Under the pieces are notes generated by a model. That model ran no database searches. It was not told the origin of the DNA and saw only the letters and a list, made by a program, of their open reading frames with translations. 64,000 nucleotides of DNA from Enterocloster lavalensis (GTDB lineage: Bacteria > Bacillota > Clostridia > Lachnospirales > Lachnospiraceae). Both the position numbers and the translations under genes were made by a program. Below, in pieces: positions 24,910-33,648 of the stretch. Each line of letters opens with the position of its first letter. The first letter of the stretch is position 1. The stretch is taken from assembly GCF_902364025.1 (NCBI RefSeq), contig NZ_CABJCG010000028.1, positions 1 through 64,000 of the forward strand, read 5' to 3'.

Positions 24910-27684
24910 ATGGCAGATAAAGTACATATTGTCCCGCATTTTCACTGGGACAGGGAGTGGTATTTTACCGCAGAGGAATCAAAAATCCTTTTGGTGAACG
25001 ATATGGAAGAGGTGCTCACCATGCTGGAGACACGGGAGGATTATCCCTGCTTTGTCCTGGACGGACAGACCTCGGTGCTGGAGGACTATTTCTCCGTGTC
25101 CCCGGAAAACCGGGAGCGGGTCAGGGCGCTGGTGCAGAGGGGAAAACTGATCATCGGGCCCTGGTATACCCAGACAGACGAGATGGTGGTAGGGGGAGAG
25201 TCCATCGTCCGCAACCTTCTGTACGGGATGAAGGACTGCCGGGAGTTCGGCAGTCCCATGATGATCGGTTATCTTCCGGATTCCTTTGGCCAGAGTGCCA
25301 GGATGCCGCAGATTTTAAGGGGATTTAATATAGAAAACAGTATGTTCTGGAGGGGGACCTCCGAGCGCATGGGCACGGACCGGACGGAATTCTTCTGGGA
25401 GGACGACGACGGCTCCCGGGTGGCGGTGCAGCTGCTGCCCCTGGGTTACGCCATCGGCAAATATCTTCCGGTGGAGAAGGAAGCCCTGAGAAAGCGGATG
25501 GAAAAATACATGCCCGTTCTTGAGCGGGGAACCGCCACAGGCCATCTTTTAGTACCCAACGGCCATGACCAGATGCCGCTGCAACGCAATATTTTCCAGG
25601 TAATGGAAACGATGCGGGAGCTGTACCCGGACAAGGAATTTTTCCTGAGCCGGTATGAGGACGTGTTTGCGGCCATCGGCCGCCAGGGGAACTTAGATAC
25701 CCTGCGGGGAGAATTTCTGGACGGCCGGTATATGCGGGTGCACCGGAGCATTTTCTCCTCACGGGCCGATTTGAAGGCGGCGAACACGCGGATTGAGAAC
25801 AAGATCACCAACCTGCTGGAACCGCTGGCCTCCATCGCCTACAAGCTGGGTTTCCCGTATCACCACGGCCTGGTGGAAGCCATCTGGAAGGAGCTGATGA
25901 AGAATCACGCCCACGATTCCATCGGATGCTGCTGCAGCGATAAGGTGCACCGCGCCATTGCGGACCGCTATTTCCTGGCGGAGGAGCGCGCGGACCGGCT
26001 GATTGAGTTTTACATGAGAAAAATTGTGGACGCCATGGACTGCAGCCGGGCTCTGGACAAGCTGACGGTGTTCAACCTGCTTCCCTATGAGCGGGAGGGG
26101 ATGATCCGGGGGAAAATTGTCACCAAGATGAAACGGTTTGTGCTGGAGCGCCCCGACGGCTCCCGGTTGGAATATGAGATCGCGGACCACAGGATTGTGG
26201 ACGCGGGGCTGATTGACCGTCAGATCGTTCACTATGGGGATTATGAGCCCTTTGTGGAATATACGCTGGAATTTTGCGACCGGATTCCCGCTATGGGATT
26301 TACCACTTATCTGGTGCGGGAGGCGGAGGCGCTTGCTGGGGAAAGGCCTGCCGCGTCCATGGCGGCCGGTACGGGGGAAAGCCCTGCCGCGTCCGTGGCG
26401 GCCGGTACGGGGGAAAACCCTGCCGCGTCCATGGTGGCCGGTACGGGGGAAAGCCCTGCCGCGTCCATGGCGGCCGGTACGGGGGAAAAACCTGCCGTGG
26501 AACCGGCGGACCTTGGCGGAAACTGCCGTCCTGCCTCCCCGGCCGCCAATACCCTGGAAAATGAGTACCTGTCCGTGACCATCGAACCCAACGGCAGCCT
26601 GACCGTGCTGGACAAACAGAAGGGCCAATACTACCGGGACGTGTTGCTTTTGGAGGACGGGAGCGACGACGGAGACGGCTACGACTACTCCCCGGCGGCA
26701 GACGACTGGGTGTTGACCTCAAAGGAGGAGACTGCGGATGTCCGCTGTCAACACGGGACGTACAGCCACAAGGCCCGGGTCCGGGTGTCCATGGCGGTTC
26801 CGGCCGGACTTGAGAGCCGGAGCAAACGGCGCAGGGACGGCCGGGTGGACGTGGAATTTGAGCTGGAATTAAAAGCCGGATCCCCGGTTCTGGAGGTTCG
26901 GGTGACGGTGGACAACCAGGCGGACAGCCACCGGCTGCGGCTGCTGGTGCCGGGACAGGAACATGAAGGATTTTCCGTCAGCGACAACCAGTTTGGCATG
27001 GTCCGCCGCCCGGTGAGGGACGAGGCCATGGACGTGTGGGAGAAGGAGGGCTGGTCTGAGCGGCCGGATTCCATTTATCCCTTCCTGTCCTGGGTGACCG
27101 GCTGCGGGGAGCGGGGGCTGGCGGTTCTGACCAACTCGGTGAGAGAGTACGAGATGACCGGCCCGGATTACGGCGTGCTGGCCGTCACCTTATTCCGAAG
27201 CGTGGGAGTGCTGGGCAAGGAAGGGCTTCTCAGAAGGCCGGGCAGACCTTCCGGAATCAAGATGGAAACCCCGGATTCCCAGCTTCGGGGCAGCCATACC
27301 TATGAGATCGCCCTTACCGCCTGCCGGGATCATCTGGCGAGGACCGCGAAGGAGTACGTCACCCCGTTCATTTCCTACAACAAGATGCCCTACAACGCCA
27401 TGAAGCTGAATCCGGCTGAGGCGAAGGTTCCCTACGTGTACAGCCTTTTGAGAGAGACGGAAGGCCGGGTGGTCCTGGGGGCGCTGAAAAAAGCGGAGGA
27501 CGAGGATAAGCTGATCGCCAGATTTTACAATGGCGGAGGGGAGAAAGTCCCTGTGAGGCTGAAGGACGGAAACGGAGACCTGGCCGTGGACGTGGTGAAG
27601 CTGAATGAGACGGATGTGCTGAGCAGGCATGTGACGGGAGTTCAGTGGGTTGGTTATAACCAGATTTTTACTTGTAAATTTTAG
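24910..27684 (+). CDS. mngB: GH38 alpha-mannosidase, mannosylglycerate hydrolase type
   Basis: 924 residues. The GH38 zinc site HFHWDREW is at residues 10-17. The nucleophile region is GYLPDSFGQS (near 120-130), and KNHAHDSIGCCCSDKVHR is near 335. Stretches such as LIIGPWYTQTD, LPLGYAIGKYLP and PNGHDQMPLQ are those I recall from E. coli MngB, which splits mannosyl-6-phosphoglycerate into mannose-6-phosphate and glycerate. A low-complexity insert of about 55 residues (around 476-530) made of 12-residue repeats interrupts the region before the C-terminal beta domains, making it longer than E. coli MngB. The start at 24910 follows GGAG 6 nt upstream; the in-frame ATG at 24898 lacks a site. Confidence 0.92.
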   Translation: MADKVHIVPHFHWDREWYFTAEESKILLVNDMEEVLTMLETREDYPCFVLDGQTSVLEDYFSVSPENRERVRALVQRGKLIIGPWYTQTDEMVVGGESIVRNLLYGMKDCREFGSPMMIGYLPDSFGQSARMPQILRGFNIENSMFWRGTSERMGTDRTEFFWEDDDGSRVAVQLLPLGYAIGKYLPVEKEALRKRMEKYMPVLERGTATGHLLVPNGHDQMPLQRNIFQVMETMRELYPDKEFFLSRYEDVFAAIGRQGNLDTLRGEFLDGRYMRVHRSIFSSRADLKAANTRIENKITNLLEPLASIAYKLGFPYHHGLVEAIWKELMKNHAHDSIGCCCSDKVHRAIADRYFLAEERADRLIEFYMRKIVDAMDCSRALDKLTVFNLLPYEREGMIRGKIVTKMKRFVLERPDGSRLEYEIADHRIVDAGLIDRQIVHYGDYEPFVEYTLEFCDRIPAMGFTTYLVREAEALAGERPAASMAAGTGESPAASVAAGTGENPAASMVAGTGESPAASMAAGTGEKPAVEPADLGGNCRPASPAANTLENEYLSVTIEPNGSLTVLDKQKGQYYRDVLLLEDGSDDGDGYDYSPAADDWVLTSKEETADVRCQHGTYSHKARVRVSMAVPAGLESRSKRRRDGRVDVEFELELKAGSPVLEVRVTVDNQADSHRLRLLVPGQEHEGFSVSDNQFGMVRRPVRDEAMDVWEKEGWSERPDSIYPFLSWVTGCGERGLAVLTNSVREYEMTGPDYGVLAVTLFRSVGVLGKEGLLRRPGRPSGIKMETPDSQLRGSHTYEIALTACRDHLARTAKEYVTPFISYNKMPYNAMKLNPAEAKVPYVYSLLRETEGRVVLGALKKAEDEDKLIARFYNGGGEKVPVRLKDGNGDLAVDVVKLNETDVLSRHVTGVQWVGYNQIFTCKF
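26338..26496 (+). repeat. 36-bp in-frame minisatellite inside the GH38 gene
   Basis: Four full units (26338-26373, 26374-26409, 26410-26445, 26446-26481) plus a partial fifth, each encoding GE-x-PAASMAAGT with few substitutions. The repeat keeps frame (12 codons) and encodes a flexible Ala/Gly/Thr linker. Confidence 0.93.
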
Positions 27685-27719
27685 GAAATATCAATAAATC
27701 GGTCAGATATTAAGCGCGG

Positions 27720-27760
27720 CAGAGGGCAGGCACACCAAACGGGTGTGTCCGCCCTCTGTT
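27720..27760 (+). terminator. terminator after the GH38 gene
   Basis: CAGAGGGC (27720-27727) pairs with GCCCTCTG (27751-27758), with an inner CACACC/GGTGTG pairing and AAAC loop; the T-run is short. The rest of the gap to 27957 holds nothing else I can name. Confidence 0.65.
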
Positions 27761-27957
27761 TGATCGCGCGCCCGGAGGCGCACGCTGCACGGAAAACCTT
27801 CCCCATAACGGGCGGACATGGAAGGCGATTGCCATCTTTTCCCGCAGGAAACGCCATATTTTCAGCTTTTTTCGCCTTTTGCTTCCCGCGCTTATTGCCA
27901 GTGCCCGGATTCTGTGATAATATATAGGTTGCTTTTTCAGAAAGGATACCTAAGACT

Positions 27958-28713
27958 ATGATACAATATCTGATCGTATGCCCGCTGACCTTCTTGGCCG
28001 GGCTGGTGGATTCCATTGCCGGCGGCGGTGGAATTATCTCTCTGCCCGCGTATCTTTTGGCAGGAGTGCCCGCCCACACCGCCCTGGGCACCAACAAGCT
28101 CGGCTCTTCCATGGGTACGGTGGTCTCCACCGTCCGCTATGCGAAAAACGGCTACCTGAAGGGCAAGGCGGCCATGGCGGCTTGCTCGGCGGTGGCGGCC
28201 ATCATCGGCTCCTCCATCGGCGCCCGCCTGGCGCTGATGGTTCCGGACCAAGTGATCCGGAACATGATGCTGGTGGTTCTGCCCATTGTTGCGGCATACG
28301 TTCTGTTCGATAAGCGAATGGGGGACAGCGAGAAAACCGGGGATATTTCCCGGCAGCGCATGTTTGTGCTCAGCGTGCTGGCGGCTCTGCTGGTGGGCGG
28401 TTACGACGGCTTCTACGGGCCGGGTACTGGCACGTTTTTGCTGCTGGTGCTCACCGGGGTTGCGCGGATGGATGTGCGCAGCGCCTCGGCCCAGACCAAG
28501 GTGATCAACCTGTCCTCCAACACCGCGGCGCTCGTCACCTTCATTTTCAGCGGAAACGTGCTGTACCCCCTGGGCCTGGCGGCCGGAATCTGCTGCATCG
28601 GCGGCCACTACATCGGCTCCGGCCTGGTGGTCCACGACGGACACAAGATCGTGCGCCCGGTGGTGTTGGTGGTGCTGATCGCATTGTTCGTGAAGGTGCT
28701 CAGCGGACGGTAG
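27958..28713 (+). CDS. TSUP (TauE/SafE) family membrane permease
   Basis: 251 residues with about eight hydrophobic spans. The family signature is at the N-terminus (FLAGLVDSIAGGGGIISLPAYL, GVPAHTALGTNKLGS) and repeats in the second half (GGYDGFYGPGTGTFLL, SASAQTKVINLSSNTAAL). The superfamily exports or imports sulfite, sulfoacetate and other organic anions; the cargo here is unknown. AAAGGATACC precedes the ATG. Downstream prmA is 54 nt away on the same strand with its own ribosome site; functional linkage is not evident. Confidence 0.9.
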   Translation: MIQYLIVCPLTFLAGLVDSIAGGGGIISLPAYLLAGVPAHTALGTNKLGSSMGTVVSTVRYAKNGYLKGKAAMAACSAVAAIIGSSIGARLALMVPDQVIRNMMLVVLPIVAAYVLFDKRMGDSEKTGDISRQRMFVLSVLAALLVGGYDGFYGPGTGTFLLLVLTGVARMDVRSASAQTKVINLSSNTAALVTFIFSGNVLYPLGLAAGICCIGGHYIGSGLVVHDGHKIVRPVVLVVLIALFVKVLSGR

Positions 28714-28767
28714 GCGCCCCGGCCCATTTTGCAACTAAGAGAATCAACAGACAGGAGAAGATAGATT

Positions 28768-29724
28768 ATGAAATGGAAAAAATTTACACTTACTACCACC
28801 ACCCAGGCGGTCGATCTGGTCAGCAGCATGCTGGACGACATCGGCATCGAGGGCGTGGAGATTGAGGACAACGTGCCGCTCACAGAGCGGGAGACCAAGG
28901 GAATGTTCATCGACATTCTGCCGGAGCTGCCGCCGGATGAGGGCGTGGCAAAGGTGAGCTTCTATGTGGACGACGACCGCGACATTGAGGAGCTGATGAA
29001 GCAGGTGGAGGAAGGTCTGGACGAGCTGGCCGTGTTCACGGATTTAGGACAGCGCACCATCGCCGCCTCCGAGACCGAGGACAAGGACTGGATCAACAAC
29101 TGGAAGCAGTATTTCAAGCCCTTCACTGTGGACGACATTCTGATCAAGCCCACCTGGGAGACCATCCCTGAGGAGCACAAGGACAAGCTGCTGGTGCAGA
29201 TCGACCCCGGCACCGCCTTTGGAACCGGGATGCACGAGACCACCCAGCTGTGCATCCGCCAGCTGAAAAAAGCCGTGGACAGCGGGACAAAACTTCTGGA
29301 CGTGGGAACGGGCAGCGGTATCCTGGGCATCACCGCCCTGAAGCTGGGCGCGAAGGAGGTCTGGGGCACGGACTTGGACGAGAACGCCATCACGGCAGTG
29401 GGCGAGAACCTGGAAGCCAACGGCATTTCCGGCGAGCGCTTTCACGTGTTGCAGGGAAATATCCTGAATGACCCCAGCGTCCAGGAGTGGGCCGGATTCG
29501 GCTGCTACGACGTGGTGGTGGCCAATATTCTGGCGGATGTGATCATTCTGCTGGTGGATGAGATTCCGGTGCATTTGAAGCGGGGCGGACTCTTTATCAC
29601 CTCCGGTATTATCAATATGAAGGAACAGGCGGTGCTGGAAGCATTTGCGAAGAATCCCGCCTTTGAGGTACTGGAGGTAACCCGCCAGGGCGAGTGGGTG
29701 TCCGTGACCGCGCGCAAGCGGTAG
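28768..29724 (+). CDS. prmA: ribosomal protein L11 methyltransferase
   Basis: 318 residues. A small N-terminal L11-recognition domain (MKWKKFTLTTTTQAVD...) is joined to a Rossmann methyltransferase with LLDVGTGSGILGITALKLGA (about 172-192) and VVANILADVIILL (about 250-262, the N-x-x post-II motif). PrmA trimethylates several amines of ribosomal protein L11 using S-adenosylmethionine. The order prmA-rsmE, 12 nt apart, is the common Firmicutes arrangement and supports both calls. ACAGGAGAAG precedes the start. Confidence 0.96.
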   Translation: MKWKKFTLTTTTQAVDLVSSMLDDIGIEGVEIEDNVPLTERETKGMFIDILPELPPDEGVAKVSFYVDDDRDIEELMKQVEEGLDELAVFTDLGQRTIAASETEDKDWINNWKQYFKPFTVDDILIKPTWETIPEEHKDKLLVQIDPGTAFGTGMHETTQLCIRQLKKAVDSGTKLLDVGTGSGILGITALKLGAKEVWGTDLDENAITAVGENLEANGISGERFHVLQGNILNDPSVQEWAGFGCYDVVVANILADVIILLVDEIPVHLKRGGLFITSGIINMKEQAVLEAFAKNPAFEVLEVTRQGEWVSVTARKR

Positions 29725-29736
29725 AGAGGGTTTGCC

Positions 29737-30480
29737 ATGCATCATTTCTTTGTGGAGCCGGGACAGATCCGGGACGGGCAGGTGCGCATCACCGGGCCGG
29801 ACGTGAACCATATGAAAAATGTGCTGCGCATGCGCCCGGGGGAAGAGTTTCTGGTCAGCGGCGGCGGAAACGACCTGCTGTGCGCTGTGGAGAGCCTGGA
29901 CGCCGAGTCCGTCGGCGCGCGGATTCTCGGGGAACAGCCGTCCAGAGAGCTGCCCGCCGGAATCTGGCTCTTCCAGGGACTGCCCAAGAGCGACAAGATG
30001 GAACTGATTATCCAGAAAGCCGTGGAACTGGGGGCCGCTGGGATTATACCCGTAGCCACGAAAAACGCCGTGGTCAAGCTGGACGCGAAAAAAGAGGAGA
30101 GCCGCCTCCGCCGCTGGCAGGCCATCGCCGAGAGCGCGGCCAAGCAGAGCAAGCGCAGCCTGGTGCCGGAGATTGGCCGGGTGCTGTCCTTCAAGGAGGC
30201 GGTGGCCCGCATGGACCGGGACGGCTTTGACCTACGCCTGATTCCCTACGAAAATGAACGTGGCATGGAGGCCACCCGGGAAGCCTTTGCGCGGGCCGGG
30301 GAGGCGAAACGGATCGCCGTGTTCATCGGCCCGGAAGGCGGGTTCGACGAGTCTGAGGTGGACCTTGCCAGGTCGGCCGGTATCCTGCCGGTGAGCCTGG
30401 GACAGCGGATTCTCAGAACCGAGACCGCGGGCCTGGCTGTGCTGGCTGCGCTGATGCTGCGGCTGGAAGGCGGAATCTGA
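29737..30480 (+). CDS. rsmE: 16S rRNA (uracil1498-N3)-methyltransferase
   Basis: 247 residues: an N-terminal PUA-like domain (DGQVRITGPDVNHMKNVLRM) and a C-terminal SPOUT trefoil-knot domain with FIGPEGGFDESEV and LGQRILRTETAGLAVLAAL, the diagnostic RsmE signatures. It methylates U1498 of 16S rRNA in the 30S subunit. It is co-transcribed with prmA (12-nt gap, GAGAGGG ribosome site). Confidence 0.97.
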   Translation: MHHFFVEPGQIRDGQVRITGPDVNHMKNVLRMRPGEEFLVSGGGNDLLCAVESLDAESVGARILGEQPSRELPAGIWLFQGLPKSDKMELIIQKAVELGAAGIIPVATKNAVVKLDAKKEESRLRRWQAIAESAAKQSKRSLVPEIGRVLSFKEAVARMDRDGFDLRLIPYENERGMEATREAFARAGEAKRIAVFIGPEGGFDESEVDLARSAGILPVSLGQRILRTETAGLAVLAALMLRLEGGI

Positions 30481-30560
30481 GCGCGGGAGCTGTCGAGGGG
30501 GAAAGGCGCTAGGAGCGGGGAAATGCCCCGGCGCGCAGCCGCGCAATCGTCCCGCGCTCA
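30478..30560. repeat. 11-bp inverted repeat spanning the rsmE-desulfurase gap
   Basis: TGAGCGCGGGA (30478-30488, including the rsmE stop codon) and TCCCGCGCTCA (30550-30560) are exact reverse complements 61 nt apart. The GC-rich arms could form a long-range stem in the transcript. No T-run follows. Confidence 0.5.
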
Positions 30561-30608
30561 ATACCCGCCCGCCCTGTGCATGTTTCATATAAGAGGAGCA
30601 AGTGAAAA

Positions 30609-31763
30609 ATGGAAGCATATTTTGACAATTCCGCCACCACACGGGTCTTTGACAGCGTGAAGGACATTGTGGTGAAGGCGATGACAGAGGATTACGGCAA
30701 CCCCTCCGCCAAGCACCGCAAGGGCATGGAGGCGGAGCAGTACGTGCGCCAGGCCGCGGCCCGGGTGGCAAAGACCCTGAAGGTGAAAGAGAAGGAGATT
30801 CTGTTCACCTCCGGCGGCACGGAGAGCAACAACATGGCCCTGATCGGCACGGCCATGGCCAACCACCGGGCCGGAAAGCATATCATCAGCACCCGGATCG
30901 AGCACGCCAGCGTGTACAATCCCCTGGCATTTCTGGAGGAACAGGGATTTGAGGTGACCTACCTGTCCGTGGACGGCGACGGCCACATTTCCCTTAAGGA
31001 GCTGGAGGAGGCCATCCGGCCGGACACCATCCTGATCTCCATCATGTACGTGAACAATGAGATCGGCGCAGTGGAGCCGGTGGAGGACATCGGCGCCCTG
31101 ATCCGCAGGAAGAACCCCTCCACCCTGTTTCACGTGGACGCCATCCAGGCCTACGGAAAGTTCGTGATCCGCCCCAAAAAGGCCATGATCGACCTGCTCT
31201 CCGTCAGCGCCCACAAGATTCACGGTCCCAAGGGCGTGGGTTTTCTCTACATCGACGAGCGGGTGAAGATCCGCCCCCTGGTCTACGGCGGCGGCCAGCA
31301 GCGCGACCTGCGCTCCGGCACGGAAAATGTACCCGGCATCGCCGGTCTGGGCGTTGCGGCGGAAGAAATGTACACCGGCCACCGGGAGAAGATGGAGCAC
31401 ATCACGTCCCTGAAGGACCACATGATCGACCGCATGGCCGGGCTTGAAGGTGTGACCGTCAACAGCCTTAAGGGGAATTTAAGCGCCCCCCAGGTGGTCA
31501 GTGTCAGCTTTGCGGGAGTGCGCAGCGAGGTGCTGCTGCACGCCCTGGAGGACAAGGGAATCTACGTTTCCTCCGGCTCCGCCTGCTCTTCCAACCACCC
31601 GGCCATCAGCGGAACCCTGAAGGCGGTGGGCGTGAAGAAGGACCTGCTGGACTCCACCCTGCGCTTCAGCTTCGGCGTGTTCAACACACTGGAGGAAGTG
31701 GATTACTGTATCGATACGTTAAAGGAACTGCTGCCGGTGCTGCGCCGTTATTCGCGGCGGTAG
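30609..31763 (+). CDS. cysteine desulfurase (NifS/IscS-type)
   Basis: 384 residues. Pyridoxal-phosphate lysine is in SVSAHKIHGPKGVGF (about 200-214). The persulfide cysteine is in VSSGSACSSN (about 319-328), followed by HPAISGTLKAVGV. The N-terminus MEAYFDNSATTRVFDSV is typical. It removes sulfur from cysteine as an enzyme-bound persulfide. The next gene is thiI, as in Bacillus nifZ-thiI, so sulfur delivery to 4-thiouridine in tRNA is the likely task. The 128-nt upstream gap separates it from rsmE; ribosome site AGAGGAGCAAG. Confidence 0.95.
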   Translation: MEAYFDNSATTRVFDSVKDIVVKAMTEDYGNPSAKHRKGMEAEQYVRQAAARVAKTLKVKEKEILFTSGGTESNNMALIGTAMANHRAGKHIISTRIEHASVYNPLAFLEEQGFEVTYLSVDGDGHISLKELEEAIRPDTILISIMYVNNEIGAVEPVEDIGALIRRKNPSTLFHVDAIQAYGKFVIRPKKAMIDLLSVSAHKIHGPKGVGFLYIDERVKIRPLVYGGGQQRDLRSGTENVPGIAGLGVAAEEMYTGHREKMEHITSLKDHMIDRMAGLEGVTVNSLKGNLSAPQVVSVSFAGVRSEVLLHALEDKGIYVSSGSACSSNHPAISGTLKAVGVKKDLLDSTLRFSFGVFNTLEEVDYCIDTLKELLPVLRRYSRR

Positions 31764-31916
31764 GCGGAGAAACGCCGCTCTGGCGTGCCCGCAGCGCAGC
31801 GCCGGTGCGCCCGCCACGCAGCCCCGGCGCGCCCCAACGTGTCCCACCCTATCAGCGCACAACCTGCATCCGGCCCCTGCGGCCGGAATTGCTCAGCATA
31901 TAGAAAGAGGTTATTT

Positions 31917-33101
31917 ATGAAATACCAGTCATTTTTGATCAAATACGCGGAGATCGGCACCAAGGGAAAGAACCGCTTCATGTTCGAGGACGCCCTGATC
32001 AAGCAGATCCGCTACGCCCTGAAATCCGTGGAGGGCCGCTTCGAGGTGACCAAGGAGTCCGGCCGTATCTACGTCATGGCCGAGGGCGATTATGAGTACG
32101 ACGACGTGATCGAGGCGTTAAAGCGGGTGTTCGGAATTGCCGACATCTGCCCCATGGTCCAGATCGAGGACAAGGATTACGAGAATCTGAAAAAACGTGT
32201 GGTGGAGTACATGGACCAGGTGTACCCGGACAAGCGCCTGACCTTTAAGGTAAATGCCCGCCGGGGCGACAAGAATTACCCCGTCAGCTCCGATCAGATC
32301 AACCGCGACCTGGGCGAGGTGATTCTGGAAGCTTTCCCGGAAATGAAAGTGGACGTGCACAATCCCGACGTGATCCTGCGGGTGGAGGTGCGCCAGAAGG
32401 TGAATCTGTTCTCCCTGGTGATCCCCGGCCCCGGCGGCATGCCCGTGGGCACCAACGGCAGGGCTATGCTGCTCCTGTCCGGCGGTATCGACAGCCCGGT
32501 GGCGGGTTACATGATCGCCAAGCGGGGCGTGAAGATCGACGCCGTCTATTTCCACGCGCCGCCCTACACCAGCGACCGGGCCAAGCAGAAGGTGGTGGAC
32601 CTGGCCAATCTGGTTGCCCGCTACGCAGGCCCGATCAACCTTTACGTGGTGAATTTCACGGACATCCAGCTCTACATCTACGACAAATGCCCCCACGAGG
32701 AGCTGACCATCATCATGCGCCGCTACATGATGCGCATCGCCGAGGCCATCGCCAACCAGACCGGGGCCATCAGCCTGATCACGGGGGAGAGCATTGGCCA
32801 GGTGGCTTCCCAGACCGTACAGTCCTTAGCCGCCACCAACGAAGTCTGCACCATGCCCGTATTCCGGCCGGTGATCGGCTTTGACAAGCAGGAGATTGTG
32901 GACCTGTCCGAGAAGATCGGCACCTTCGAGACCTCCATCCAGCCCTTCGAGGACTGCTGCACCATTTTCGTGGCCAAGCACCCGGTGACCAAACCGAATC
33001 TCAACGTGATCCGCGGTTCCGAAACCCATTTGCAGGAGAAGATCGGGGAAATGGTTCAGACGGCCATCGACACGGCGGAGCGGATCACCTGCCAGGGCTA
33101 A
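31917..33101 (+). CDS. thiI: tRNA 4-thiouridine synthetase ThiI
   Basis: 394 residues: ferredoxin-like/THUMP N-terminal region (about 1-165) and an adenylating PP-loop domain with LLLSGGIDSPVAGYM (about 182-196). There is no C-terminal rhodanese domain, so the length and layout match Bacillus-type ThiI, which receives sulfur directly from a partner cysteine desulfurase. That partner is the preceding gene. It makes s4U8 in tRNA, a near-UV sensor. The start at 31917 is set by GAAAGAGG; the frame is open further upstream but without a site. Confidence 0.96.
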   Translation: MKYQSFLIKYAEIGTKGKNRFMFEDALIKQIRYALKSVEGRFEVTKESGRIYVMAEGDYEYDDVIEALKRVFGIADICPMVQIEDKDYENLKKRVVEYMDQVYPDKRLTFKVNARRGDKNYPVSSDQINRDLGEVILEAFPEMKVDVHNPDVILRVEVRQKVNLFSLVIPGPGGMPVGTNGRAMLLLSGGIDSPVAGYMIAKRGVKIDAVYFHAPPYTSDRAKQKVVDLANLVARYAGPINLYVVNFTDIQLYIYDKCPHEELTIIMRRYMMRIAEAIANQTGAISLITGESIGQVASQTVQSLAATNEVCTMPVFRPVIGFDKQEIVDLSEKIGTFETSIQPFEDCCTIFVAKHPVTKPNLNVIRGSETHLQEKIGEMVQTAIDTAERITCQG

Positions 33102-33174
33102 ACCGGTCCGGCGGCCCAATGCATTGGGACAATCGCCCATAGGCTGCGCCTGCGGCCCTTACATCCGGCAAACA

Positions 33175-33208
33175 ACAAAAAAGCTGCCCCCGCGAAGCGG
33201 TGGGCAGC
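33175..33208 (-). terminator. terminator of the HPr-like gene
   Basis: GCTGCCC (33183-33189) and GGGCAGC (33202-33208) form a stem. The A-run just before it becomes a T-run on the minus strand. Confidence 0.7.
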
Positions 33209-33239
33209 CGTCATGTACAGCGTTAAAACGGTATGTGGA

Positions 33240-33473
33240 TTATGCGATGATGTAGGGAGCCAGAATGTTTAAAATCTCGTCGATGTTGGCCTCTGCGTGG
33301 ATGTTCAAGTCGATGGGCTTGGACAGATCCAGGCTGAAGATGCCCATGATGGACTTTGCATCGATAACATATCTGCCGGATACCAGATCAAAATCTACAT
33401 CAAACTTGGATAAATCATTTACAAAGGATTTAACCTTGTCGATGGAATTTAACGAAATACGAACTGTTTTCAT
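33240..33473 (-). CDS. HPr-like protein without the phosphorylated histidine
   Basis: 77 residues with the HPr fold pattern. The C-terminal half is clear: VIDAKSIMGIFSLDLSKPIDLNIHAE, where the Ser of KSIMG corresponds to Ser46. The position of the catalytic G-L-H-A-R-P motif reads LNSIDKVKSF, so His15 is missing and it cannot pass phosphate from EI to EII. It resembles a Crh-type regulatory paralogue that could still be phosphorylated on the serine and act with CcpA; that is inference. The start at 33473 follows GGAGGG. Confidence 0.85.
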   Translation of the reverse strand: MKTVRISLNSIDKVKSFVNDLSKFDVDFDLVSGRYVIDAKSIMGIFSLDLSKPIDLNIHAEANIDEILNILAPYIIA

Positions 33474-33549
33474 ACGGGGAACCCTCCTTGTGGTATATAC
33501 TTTAAGTGTTGGTTGACAGGAAACATAACCGATCCCTATCCTGCTTTTA

Positions 33550-33578
33550 ATAGTACAGATGCGGGCCTTAAAAGTCAA
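33550..33578 (-). promoter_or_regulatory. promoter of the HPr-like gene
   Basis: Minus strand TTGACT (33573-33578), 17-nt spacer, TACTAT (33550-33555), 77 nt before the start codon. Confidence 0.65.
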
Positions 33579-33648
33579 TAGTTAGATTGCATGAAAAAAA
33601 ACGTAAGAAACTGGTAATTTATGATTAGCAAAAACAGGAGGTTTTGAC

